A stretch of DNA of 64,000 bases from Pirellula sp. (lineage in GTDB: Bacteria; Planctomycetota; Planctomycetia; Pirellulales; PNKZ01). The position numbers were made by a program, and so were the translations under genes. The stretch is taken from contig PNKZ01000003.1 in the NCBI GenBank assembly GCA_013822735.1, positions 393,800 to 457,799 of the forward strand. Reading direction: 5' to 3'. This document shows, piece after piece, positions 54,442 to 62,192 of this stretch. Under the pieces are notes generated by a model. The model was not told the DNA's origin. It searched no databases and saw only the letters and a program-made list of their open reading frames with translations. How positions within the stretch are numbered: the stretch's first letter is position 1; every line of letters starts with the position of its first letter.

Positions 54442-55743
54442 TCATTTTGAACTGTGCCGTTTGGCTCGTTGGAACCCGCTATACTCACCGTTTTTCTCCA
54501 GCTTCCTCAGAGCAGTCAAAGCGCTCGCCTCGCCGAGCACGCGGGAAAACAACTTCTTGGGCGGCGAAGTTTCCCCTAGGAACAAGATCTGGCGCCGCAT
54601 GATGTTCATATGCGACTCGTGTCGATTCCGTCCCCAAATCCTGCCTGCGCGCCTTACCTCCGTGGTCGGCGTAAGCACGGTGCCTGCTGGCGCCGGCTGC
54701 AATTCGTGACAGCGTAAAAAGGTCTTAATTTGCCGGAGATCGCGGATCCATTCGATACTGTCAGCCAATCCGCTCGCGAGACTTGACCGAAAATCGAGTC
54801 CCTGCAAGTACAGAAGCCAGCGATCCCGATAGCGATCGGCCAACGCTTTACTATAGGCCCGAAGGCTAACTAATGCTCGGTCAACGTGGAGGTGTGAACG
54901 ACTGCTCGGCGTCCAACCATCTAAACTCGACTTTTCGAAGACTCTGCAAATACTGTCAACTGCAGCAGAGCAGGACTTTAAAAGTCTGATCGCGTCGTCG
55001 ATCGTGACAACAACGTCATTGTCAACACGGATCAGGTTGGCACGCGCGGGAGTTTCAGGCAACGAAAGAGCCGGATGCCTCGCGAGTGCCTCACGCTCGT
55101 GATCGACAAAGGCTAAGAATGTGGGAACGGTTGGGAAACAAGAGTCGGAGCACCGTGAAGCTTGGGGATTGCACGTTGAATCTCCCCTGCGTCGGAGAGC
55201 TCCAAAGGTGAACGAGAAGTTGGCCGTATGAAGGCGTCGTGACGTACTTTCTCTCCCTTGGAAGCGGAGGGAATGTGCTCCGATTGGAGCTTGTTTGCCT
55301 AATCGATGCAGTTTTTCCGTGACGATCCGAATCGCCAGCATCTCCTCGTTGAACTGTCGTTCGCTCGGTAAGACAGTTCGCAATTGAATGGAGGCGTAGC
55401 GATTCGACTTGAGCGATCGTTCCCATTTGCGATGACGCTCTAGTGCACGAAGCGGATGGGTCCAAGAAGTCGGGTTTGAATCTAGGCGCGGATAAAGCCC
55501 ATCACGGCTCTCTTCGACGCTCAGCGCGTCGACAAGCAGATCCACCAAGACTCGCCACGCGATATCGATGAGTTCGTTATCGCAGAGAAGGATAAACGGC
55601 CTACGGGCATAGGCCATTGGCCCCAATCGCTCAAATAGCGGAGTAGAACGATCTACTGCGCGGGACACGTTCGCAGCAAGGCGTTGACATAGGTGGACGT
55701 CGAGCTCATGGAGAGCGGTGAGGTCGGGCCGATTGGATTTCAT
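54442..55743 (-). CDS. Unrecognised protein (433 aa), opposite strand
   Basis: This is the only minus-strand gene I support in the element. I start at the ATG at 55743 (MKSNRPDLTALHELDVHLCQ). The 433-residue product is predicted to be largely helical, with LIDIAWRVLVDLLVDALSVE and VTIDDAIRLLKSCSAAVDSI; it has no signal peptide or membrane helix and no motif I can name. The C-terminus is basic. Its lone opposite orientation is typical of cargo genes such as defence or toxin functions in satellites, but that is only context. The frame could begin upstream at 55878. Confidence 0.55.
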   Translation of the reverse strand: MKSNRPDLTALHELDVHLCQRLAANVSRAVDRSTPLFERLGPMAYARRPFILLCDNELIDIAWRVLVDLLVDALSVEESRDGLYPRLDSNPTSWTHPLRALERHRKWERSLKSNRYASIQLRTVLPSERQFNEEMLAIRIVTEKLHRLGKQAPIGAHSLRFQGRESTSRRLHTANFSFTFGALRRRGDSTCNPQASRCSDSCFPTVPTFLAFVDHEREALARHPALSLPETPARANLIRVDNDVVVTIDDAIRLLKSCSAAVDSICRVFEKSSLDGWTPSSRSHLHVDRALVSLRAYSKALADRYRDRWLLYLQGLDFRSSLASGLADSIEWIRDLRQIKTFLRCHELQPAPAGTVLTPTTEVRRAGRIWGRNRHESHMNIMRRQILFLGETSPPKKLFSRVLGEASALTALRKLEKNGEYSGFQRAKRHSSK

Positions 55744-56313
55744 CTTGCTATGCCGTGAGCGAGCATCTCCCCGAAGTTCTATTCCTAGCACAGCTCTAAT
55801 CAAAACGGCATTGATTGAAAGCGTCAAGGAAACCGCCCCGAAAGTGTCCAGCCCCTTGGGCCTGTTCCTGACCGCCAAAAGTTAGCGTTTGGTTCGAACG
55901 GTCAATTGACTGATTTAGATGGGGCCGCCGCAATTTGCGAGGTTGATGCCGTCAGAAGTTAAGGGTGATTGCCCGATTCTGAGACGTCCCCGCGCCAAAG
56001 ATTTCTTCGGCAACAGCGGCGTCGACGTGCCCATTGGCCTTCGACATGGGTGGCGGTCGCGCCGAGGTAGATGCTTTTGGGCCCAAATTGGCTTGGGATT
56101 CTTTAGACGAAGCACGACTGCAACTGCTGGTCGAAGTGTTTTGAGATCCATCTGAGTGAGGCAACTTGGACGAGATCTAGGCGTGTTTCGTTAGCAATCC
56201 GTAGGACAGCGACGGGTATCGGAGCCAGGCGATAGCGTATCGAGTTTTCTAGTGTTGACGAGAGTCATACGAGCACAAATCAGTTTCTCAACGAAAGGTT
56301 GGTCTGGTTACCA
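55744..56313. other. Intergenic region between divergent element genes
   Basis: About 570 bp separate two divergent genes. Open frames here are overlapping shadows on both strands, without ribosome binding sites, and I support none of them. I see no striking repeat. Promoters for both neighbours must lie here. Confidence 0.4.
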
Positions 56314-57096
56314 ATGATAAATACGGATGAAGAAAGAGCCGAAGTCCTACGACAACGGCATGACGAACTACGTAGCCTGCTTCGTGATCCGCACGCAACA
56401 GCCGCTTGGCATCACGGAGGCGGCCGAATTCTGATCGGCATTGTAGGCGTCGGCACCGGCGCTGAGACCATGAGCCGAATCGCGGAGCTACGCGAATCTC
56501 TTCGCTCACAAGGCGATGTGCGAGTGCCGAGCAGCACTGCGATGGTCCACATGGTCGAGTTCTATCTGCGTGTGCCGCCGGAGGACTTAGAGCAATACGA
56601 GGGCTTGAAGTGGTTTACGGCCCACCAGCTCGCAATGCTCCCGCCCTTCCTGCGTCGGCGGTATTTGCCGATGGTGCGCGAGCAACGACTCAGCGGCCGG
56701 CAACTTCGCGAGGCGATTGCGGCAGATCGTCGCCACCGTGAGCTGTTCGAACTGTCCTCGAACTTTAAGAGTCTCTTCACTTCGATGCTCGCGACCGTGG
56801 AGGAGGCGAAGTTTAAGTCGCTTCAGTTTGCTCGTTGCATCGACAAGCTCGCTCCGGACCGACTCTCGCATCACCGCAACAATCTAGAAGCGCTAGATGA
56901 GCTGATCGAGCGTTTCGAAGTCGAATTGCTTGATCGAGCAACCACGGTCGGCTCGGCCATCGAACAGGCTCGACAAAAGCTCCTTGAGCTTCCGCCTGTC
57001 GAGGTGCCCGATGCCGCAGACGCGGCAGTGGTGCAGCCCGCAACAGAAGGCGTCGACTCCGCGGACGGCAACATCGAGCAAGCAGCGGGGATCTAG
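56314..57096 (+). CDS. Unrecognised helical protein (260 aa)
   Basis: I take the ATG at 56314; an in-frame TTG at 56299 is an alternative. The 260-residue product has an N-terminal region with RILIGIVGVGTGAETMSRIA and a long helical part (RQLREAIAADRRHRELFELS and LEALDELIERFEVELLDRAT), with a coiled-coil likely at about 170-225 and an acidic Ala-rich tail. No family is recognised. It starts a run of plus-strand genes (next genes 34, 30 and 47 bp apart) ending with the primase and RepA-like genes, so a role in replication or its control is possible. Confidence 0.6.
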   Translation: MINTDEERAEVLRQRHDELRSLLRDPHATAAWHHGGGRILIGIVGVGTGAETMSRIAELRESLRSQGDVRVPSSTAMVHMVEFYLRVPPEDLEQYEGLKWFTAHQLAMLPPFLRRRYLPMVREQRLSGRQLREAIAADRRHRELFELSSNFKSLFTSMLATVEEAKFKSLQFARCIDKLAPDRLSHHRNNLEALDELIERFEVELLDRATTVGSAIEQARQKLLELPPVEVPDAADAAVVQPATEGVDSADGNIEQAAGI

Positions 57097-57130
57097 AGGT
57101 ACTACTCCAAAACAATCGAGCGAATTTGCC

Positions 57131-57811
57131 ATGTCGGTACGAATCAGAACGATAGAGAAGGTGTTTGCGGAACTGGATCAGACTTGGGACCTGCCGGAGC
57201 ATCGCAGCGACGGTGCGGGCGATCTCCTCGGCCTTCTACTTCCATTGAGTGAATCCACGCCGCGCGATAGCGATGCGTTTTTCCAAGATTGGCGACCGCG
57301 AGTGCCGATCACGTCGTATTGCACCTGGGGTCCGGGGGTCGCTGAGCCAATCGACGTTGCGAAGGCGGCCGTCATTACCTGGGATGACGGCCTCTGTGAC
57401 GCCTATCCCGATATCGGCTTCGACCTGCGACATAGTTTCTACCCGCGGCTCGTCGTCCGGCCGGCATTTTTGACGGAGGACTACCGACCGATCGACTGCC
57501 TACTGTTTACGAAGCAGCGCCCTCTCGATGAACGGCAGGAACTTGAAGTCTTTGGGAAGCTCATTCGGTCGATGAAGTCGCCGCAAGCATACCGCTTCCG
57601 TCAGCGGCTTCGTATGTCTCAGGCCGAGCATTCTGTGCTTACAGGCTGGATGAGCGATTTCGAGGCGAGGACGGCGTCGATTCGCGTAAAAGATCTGGAG
57701 ATCTTCGCTCGGAAGTCGCGCCTCGCATCGCTCGGACGTGAGATCCACCAATGCACTCGCACCCTCGCGATTCTTGACACGACTGAAGGCGAGGGCTCGG
57801 CGCGGGCGTAG
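57131..57811 (+). CDS. Unrecognised protein (226 aa) in replication gene cluster
   Basis: I start at the ATG at 57131 (MSVRIRTIEKVFAELDQTWD). The 226-residue product is mixed alpha/beta: an N-terminal half with SYCTWGPGVAEPIDVAKAAV and DIGFDLRHSFYPRLVVRPAF, and a helical C-terminal half (KSPQAYRFRQRLRMSQAEHS). There is no signal peptide or membrane helix, and no family is recognised. It is 34 bp after the preceding gene and 30 bp before the primase-like gene, so co-expression is likely. Confidence 0.6.
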   Translation: MSVRIRTIEKVFAELDQTWDLPEHRSDGAGDLLGLLLPLSESTPRDSDAFFQDWRPRVPITSYCTWGPGVAEPIDVAKAAVITWDDGLCDAYPDIGFDLRHSFYPRLVVRPAFLTEDYRPIDCLLFTKQRPLDERQELEVFGKLIRSMKSPQAYRFRQRLRMSQAEHSVLTGWMSDFEARTASIRVKDLEIFARKSRLASLGREIHQCTRTLAILDTTEGEGSARA

Positions 57812-57841
57812 CGTAAAGCAAGTCAACGGGAGTGTTCTACG

Positions 57842-58807
57842 ATGTCTTTTGCAGAAGAGAAGTCTTTGCCGACGCTGCGGACGGTCGACGACCTACTCGG
57901 CCGGCTTAAGTCCGTCACCCAGCGTGATGCCGGCCAATGGCAAGCCCGATGTCCGGCGCACGCCGATAGCAACCCGAGCCTCTCGGTCGCGGTGGGCGAC
58001 GGCAAAGTACTGCTCCATTGTCACGCCGGCTGTGAGTTTGAGGACATTTGCAAAGCGCTCGGTACGACTTCCAAGCAGCTGAACAAGATCGTGGTTGATC
58101 GGTCCGAAGATGCAAAGTCGTCGATTCAGCCCGAAGTGGTCTTCAACAACGGCGTCCTTGCGGACACCTTGGATTTGATGAAGGTTAAGGACGCCAGCGA
58201 CGGCTGGGTGGAAGAGGTAGTGGCGCGGGTCGAGGGATTAACAGACGAACGATTGAATGAATTGGCGACCACGCTGAGCGTTTCTTCCGACTCGCTGAAG
58301 CGAATGCATGTCGGCTGGTCGGACGATCGCGAGTGCTGGACGTTTCCTGAGTTTAACGGCAAAGCCCATGTTGTCGGCATCAGCTGCCGCTACGACGACG
58401 GTTCGAAGCTCATGTACGAAGGCAGCAAACGGGGGCTCTACCTTCCGAAGCAGTGGTTCGTTGATTGCGAGACGCTGCTCATTGTTGAGGGAGCCAGCGA
58501 CACCGCCGCGGCGCTCACCGAAGGAATGCACGCAATCGGCCGGCCTTCCGCCCGTGGCGGTATCAGCGAGTTGGAAACGCTCCTACGCCCGTTGCCGGCT
58601 TATTGCTCGATCGTTGTGATGGGAGAGATGGACCCGAAAGCGGACGGTTCCTGGCCGGGCAAGCAAGGAGCTATTGCGACCGCAGAATCATTGAGCGAAG
58701 CGCTGGGGCGCCCCGTGGCCTGGAAGCTTCCGGGGGACGGTCAAAAGGACCTGCGGTGCTGGATCGCCTTCGCTAAGGACAACTACGTATTTCCGGATGC
58801 CGAGTAG
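57842..58807 (+). CDS. CHC2/Toprim primase-like protein
   Basis: The 321-residue product has an N-terminal zinc finger of the CHC2 type: Cys37 and His40 in RCPAHADSNPSLSV and Cys60 and Cys64 in LLHCHAGCEF. This is followed by a linker and a Toprim-like domain with ETLLIVEGASDTAAALTEG, whose Glu is the catalytic position, and VVMGEMDPKADG in place of the usual D-x-D. No catalytic AEP domain is visible, so it resembles the primase/Toprim proteins of phages and integrative elements that work with a RepA-type helicase, which is the next gene. Confidence 0.85.
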   Translation: MSFAEEKSLPTLRTVDDLLGRLKSVTQRDAGQWQARCPAHADSNPSLSVAVGDGKVLLHCHAGCEFEDICKALGTTSKQLNKIVVDRSEDAKSSIQPEVVFNNGVLADTLDLMKVKDASDGWVEEVVARVEGLTDERLNELATTLSVSSDSLKRMHVGWSDDRECWTFPEFNGKAHVVGISCRYDDGSKLMYEGSKRGLYLPKQWFVDCETLLIVEGASDTAAALTEGMHAIGRPSARGGISELETLLRPLPAYCSIVVMGEMDPKADGSWPGKQGAIATAESLSEALGRPVAWKLPGDGQKDLRCWIAFAKDNYVFPDAE

Positions 58808-58854
58808 CCGGCGGCCATCATGACGTTTTTTCTTGACTCGACAGGAGGTTGAAA

Positions 58855-60024
58855 ATGGTTGCTCGATTGTCGCCGTTAGGCTCGGCGTTGCTTCAGGAGA
58901 TCATAGAAGGTCGCCAGTGGGTCGTGACGCAGCAGCCGCGTAAACGGTTGCGATTCATGCCGGCCGGCGAGTTCGTCCGGAAGGACTACCGACAGACGTT
59001 CATTATCGAAAGGATTTTGACCCAAGATGAACCGGCAGTTATTGGTGGTCCTCGTAAAACGCTCAAAACAAGCCTATCCGTCGATCTTGCCGTGAGCATC
59101 GCATCCGGTCAGCCGTTTCTCGGCAAGTTTCGCGTGCCAAAGGCGTTGCCGGTCGGCGTGGTGAGCGGCGAAAGCGGCGGCGCAACGATCAAGAGCATCC
59201 TACGGCGCGTCTGCGAGAGCAAAGAAATCAAGCAACCCGGCGACTTGCCGATCAGTTTCATGCTCGATCTGCCGTCGTTAGGCACAGAGGGCGAGCTGGA
59301 CTCGGTTTGCGATCAGGTTCGTGACCTTGGCCTGAAGGTCGTGATTCTCGACCCGCTCTATCTGTTTCTCACCAGTAGCGGTAATACGAATACGGCGAAC
59401 CTCTACGAAGTCGGTCCGGTGCTCAAGCGGCTCTGCCAGAGCGTGCTTGAGGCCGGTGCGACGCCGATTCTGGTGCACCATTTTCGCAAGTCCGGTTCGT
59501 CCGGTTCGAAGCCGCCGGATCTTGACGACCTCTCGGGGGCCGGAGTCGCTGAATTCGCTCGGCAGTGGCTTCTGCTCTGCTCCAGGAAGGCGTACGACTC
59601 GAACAAAGGGACGGCGTCGATCTGGATGTCCGTCGGCGGTTCCGCCGGCCATAGCAGCCGATGGACTATCGACGTTGATGAAGGTGTGATGGACGAAAAC
59701 TTCCAGGGGCGACGGTGGGACGTGACGGTGCAAACGGAGCTGGAGTCGCAAAGCCGGCAAGTTGAAAAAGCCGGCAACGAGGAGAGATTTGCGGCGGCGA
59801 TGGACCAGCTGCTCCACAAGCTTGAGCAAGTTCCGGAGGGCGAAACAAAGACGGGACTGGTGGAGATGACAGGTCTCTCCAAGACGGTGGTAAAACGCGT
59901 GCTCTTCGACCTATTGAAGATGGGCCGCCTTGAGCAGTGCAGCGTAAGGAAACAAGCGGGTAAGGGATATGTCACGCATGAAGGTTTCAAGCTCCGCACC
60001 GGCTCCGAGGGAACGCCGGCTTAA
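58855..60024 (+). CDS. RepA-like AAA/RecA-fold ATPase with C-terminal wHTH
   Basis: AGGAGG six bases upstream fixes the ATG at 58855. The 389-residue product has a Walker A loop GGPRKTLKTS (64-73), Walker B LGLKVVILDPLYLFLT and ATPILVHHFRKSG, the sensor/His block typical of RepA (AAA_25) hexameric helicases of plasmids and satellites. The C-terminal 70 residues form a likely winged helix (ETKTGLVEMTGLSKTVVKRV). It probably loads at or unwinds the element's replication origin together with the primase-like protein 47 bp upstream. Confidence 0.88.
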   Translation: MVARLSPLGSALLQEIIEGRQWVVTQQPRKRLRFMPAGEFVRKDYRQTFIIERILTQDEPAVIGGPRKTLKTSLSVDLAVSIASGQPFLGKFRVPKALPVGVVSGESGGATIKSILRRVCESKEIKQPGDLPISFMLDLPSLGTEGELDSVCDQVRDLGLKVVILDPLYLFLTSSGNTNTANLYEVGPVLKRLCQSVLEAGATPILVHHFRKSGSSGSKPPDLDDLSGAGVAEFARQWLLLCSRKAYDSNKGTASIWMSVGGSAGHSSRWTIDVDEGVMDENFQGRRWDVTVQTELESQSRQVEKAGNEERFAAAMDQLLHKLEQVPEGETKTGLVEMTGLSKTVVKRVLFDLLKMGRLEQCSVRKQAGKGYVTHEGFKLRTGSEGTPA

Positions 60025-60557
60025 GAACATGTTGAAGAGGTCGACGGATCGACTAAACAAGGCCTTGGACTGAGTCGTTGCGAGAAACTACAGCAAGCTG
60101 ACCGGAGACTGTCACCGATGCAGAAGATTTTGAACGCGCGAGCACAATCTGCTGCCGGCCGGAGCCGGGCTTCGCTGACGCTTCGCCGGCTCCGGCCCGC
60201 AGCATTGGTCGAGGGTCGGGCAGGTAATGAGAGAGCGTTAGTAAGAAGAATGGTTGGTCCGGATGGTCAGGAATTGCTTCCTCCCTACCCATCATGGATG
60301 GTTCGGTGTGCGGGCCCCTAAAGGGGCCCCGCCCACCCGACCAACCAATCCGATATGAAATGGCAAATATCACCATCGTCTTTAAGTAATGCATTGATCG
60401 GCCCGAGGCGGCTCTATCGACCTCGGTCGGCCTTACGCCGCCTGCCGGCCGGCGAGTTGCCGGCCTTGGGAGAGTTTTAATCCTACCTTCGAGATACTGG
60501 GGCCGGGCTTACGCCGGCCGGCAAGATGTCGATTCGCCTTCAACCAAACAGGCCGGT
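60025..60557. other. Hairpin-rich non-coding block after repA (possible origin)
   Basis: The main structures are an 18-bp-arm hairpin with one mismatch (60151-60168/60186-60203, loop 17), GGTTGGTC/GACCAACC (60252-60259/60339-60346) enclosing a perfect GGGCCCC-taaa-GGGGCCC (60312-60329), GGCCGGC-gagtt-GCCGGCC (60447-60465) and GGCCGG/CCGGCC (60501-60519). None has a T-tract. The motif GCCGGC and the string CTTACGCCG recur. In satellites with a primase-RepA pair the origin often lies just downstream of rep, so this is a candidate origin. It could alternatively hold a structured RNA of the downstream system. Confidence 0.6.
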
Positions 60558-60782
60558 ATGCCAATAAAAACGAGGGCTTCAGACTCAGCGGATGCCAAAC
60601 ATATCCTTTTTGATCTAACGATTAGCAATCACCGGAGAGCATCGCACCGCTGTGCCGGTCTTCGCAGGCACGTGCTGGCGAAAGCTCCGTCCCAGAATGC
60701 GTCGTTACGACGAACCATGACCCAACGCCGAATTACCGCTGCATCTCGTCAGGCACTTCGTCAGCAGGGACTTAAGGACTAG
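60558..60782 (+). CDS. Possible small basic protein before effector gene
   Basis: A 74-residue frame (MPIKTRASDSADAKHILFDL ...) ends 6 bp before the start of the PRTase-like gene. It is basic, with a C-terminal ITAASRQALRQQGLKD helix. Its spacing suits an operon, but its ribosome binding site is weak and the codon pattern is unconvincing. It may simply be leader sequence. Confidence 0.3.
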   Translation: MPIKTRASDSADAKHILFDLTISNHRRASHRCAGLRRHVLAKAPSQNASLRRTMTQRRITAASRQALRQQGLKD

Positions 60783-60788
60783 ACCGCG

Positions 60789-61982
60789 ATGAGCATTCGC
60801 GTTCAACAGATCCCGCTGGAAGCGATCCTTGGCTCGCCCGAGGTGCTCACGTGGCGATCTCAATTCGGAAAGTACAGCGGATTGGCGGCCGAAATACTAT
60901 CCAAGCTGAAGTATGTTTCCCGCGACGCTTTTGCCGGCTGGCTTACGGACTATCTCCGGACAGAGACCGCGTCGCCGGCATCACTATTCGCAGTACGAAA
61001 GCCTACGTCCGACGTCGAGCCGTACTGGGACAGCGAGGGCAAGCCGCGGCTCCGCACAAGCGCGTCCTTGGGGAGTGAAGACCTCGTCAACTCCGTCATC
61101 GCCGCGTTAAAGAAAGAGGACCCCAACCACTACTTGGATCATCCCGACCTCAACACGATGGCGGCGCGTCGCTCTAAGGACCTCTACCTGCTCGATGATT
61201 CGATCGGCAGCGGAGGGCGGGTCAAAGACTTCCTTTCTCCGATGCTGAAGCACCCGCGTTTTCGGAGTTGGTGGAACTTCGGCTACGTGCGGATCCATGT
61301 CGTAGCCCTTGCTACAAATTTCGAGGCACACCAGAAAATACGCGAGTCGATTCCCGGCTTTCTGAACTACCGAGCCAAGTATCCCATTCATGAGAAACTC
61401 CGGTTCCACAGCCACGTTCTGTACCGGACCGAAGACTGGGCTCGCCGGTGGGGAGCCAACGCACATGACATCCGAGACTTCTGTGACTCGGTGAGAGCGG
61501 TGCCGGATTACTATCGCCGAGGCTGGGGAGGCATCATGGCGAATCTGGTTTTCTCACACAGCGTCCCTGACAACATTCCCGGACTGCTTTGGTACCGAGG
61601 CGATGACACGAACGGCAACTATCGAGGCCCCCTTTCCAATCGAACCCTACCGGAGTGGTTTAGCAAGCTGCTGGACGATAGCGATTCCGCTCCCGCTGGG
61701 ACGCCGGAGAAACCGGATCCACTCGTTCTGCAGATCTTGCTTGCCGCGAAGAAAGGGGTACACACCGTCAACGGAATCGGCTGGAGCGTAGGCCATGATC
61801 CGGCGGCGATTTGGAAACTGATTGATTCGATTCAATCTGCCGGTCTGCTGTCCGTCGAGAATCGACTTACTGAGGCCGGCATGACCTTCATAAAGCGAAC
61901 TCAGCCGGCTCGGCCGCCCATCACTTACGATCATTCGCTCTACATCCCCAAATCATGGTGTGCTGATCAGGAGACCGTTTAG
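60789..61982 (+). CDS. PRTase-like effector with C-terminal winged helix (retron-associated)
   Basis: The 397-residue product has SKDLYLLDDSIGSGGRVKDF at 129-148, which matches the PRPP-binding loop of type I phosphoribosyltransferases (h-h-h-D-D-x-x-x-T/S-G-G). It continues with VRIHVVALATNFEAHQKI and ends the domain with VFSHSVPDNIPGLLWYRG, a block I associate with PRTase-like conflict effectors. A winged helix follows at about 310-370 (LVLQILLAAKKGVHTVNGIG ... IQSAGLLSVENRLTEAGM). PRTase-plus-winged-helix proteins are known partners of one class of retrons. Only the 210-bp structured spacer separates it from the RT gene. I infer that it is the toxic effector held in check by RT-msDNA. Confidence 0.72.
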   Translation: MSIRVQQIPLEAILGSPEVLTWRSQFGKYSGLAAEILSKLKYVSRDAFAGWLTDYLRTETASPASLFAVRKPTSDVEPYWDSEGKPRLRTSASLGSEDLVNSVIAALKKEDPNHYLDHPDLNTMAARRSKDLYLLDDSIGSGGRVKDFLSPMLKHPRFRSWWNFGYVRIHVVALATNFEAHQKIRESIPGFLNYRAKYPIHEKLRFHSHVLYRTEDWARRWGANAHDIRDFCDSVRAVPDYYRRGWGGIMANLVFSHSVPDNIPGLLWYRGDDTNGNYRGPLSNRTLPEWFSKLLDDSDSAPAGTPEKPDPLVLQILLAAKKGVHTVNGIGWSVGHDPAAIWKLIDSIQSAGLLSVENRLTEAGMTFIKRTQPARPPITYDHSLYIPKSWCADQETV

Positions 61983-62192
61983 CCGTCTGGCGTGATCGTA
62001 AAACGACGCGTTCAGACAGAATCGCCGGCGGACTGTCTGCCGGCGATGGGGAAGTCGGACAGACTTCTCTGGAAAGAACTGTCGCTAGGATGGCTTCGCC
62101 ATCCATAAGCGGCACGGTCCTTTTCCCTTTGGCCCGAGTGTCTGTGGTCGGCCCGCGCCGCTCACGGCCCCAGGGGGCTTACGGAGACGTAA
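61973..62192 (+). ncRNA. Candidate retron msr-msd RNA
   Basis: The spacer before the RT gene has consecutive stem-loops: GTCTG...CAGAC enclosing TCGTaaaACGA (61985-62017), ATCGCCGGC/GCCGGCGAT (62021-62047), GAAGTC-ggaca-GACTTC (62051-62067) and GGATGGC-ttc-GCCATCC (62088-62104). TTTAGC at 61978-61983 supplies a TAGC-like context for a branching G at 61982, as in classical retrons. GACCGT (61973-61978), just upstream, can pair with ACGGTC (62114-62119) as a1/a2, giving an RNA of about 147 nt. A second possible pairing, TTTAgcCGTCT with AGACGTAAA (62185-62193), would extend it to the RT start. The exact ends are uncertain. Confidence 0.55.

Noticed and set aside
60151..60203. 18-bp-arm hairpin read as an intrinsic terminator of repA
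   Set aside because: There is no T-tract after the stem and the loop is 17 nt, so an intrinsic terminator is unlikely.
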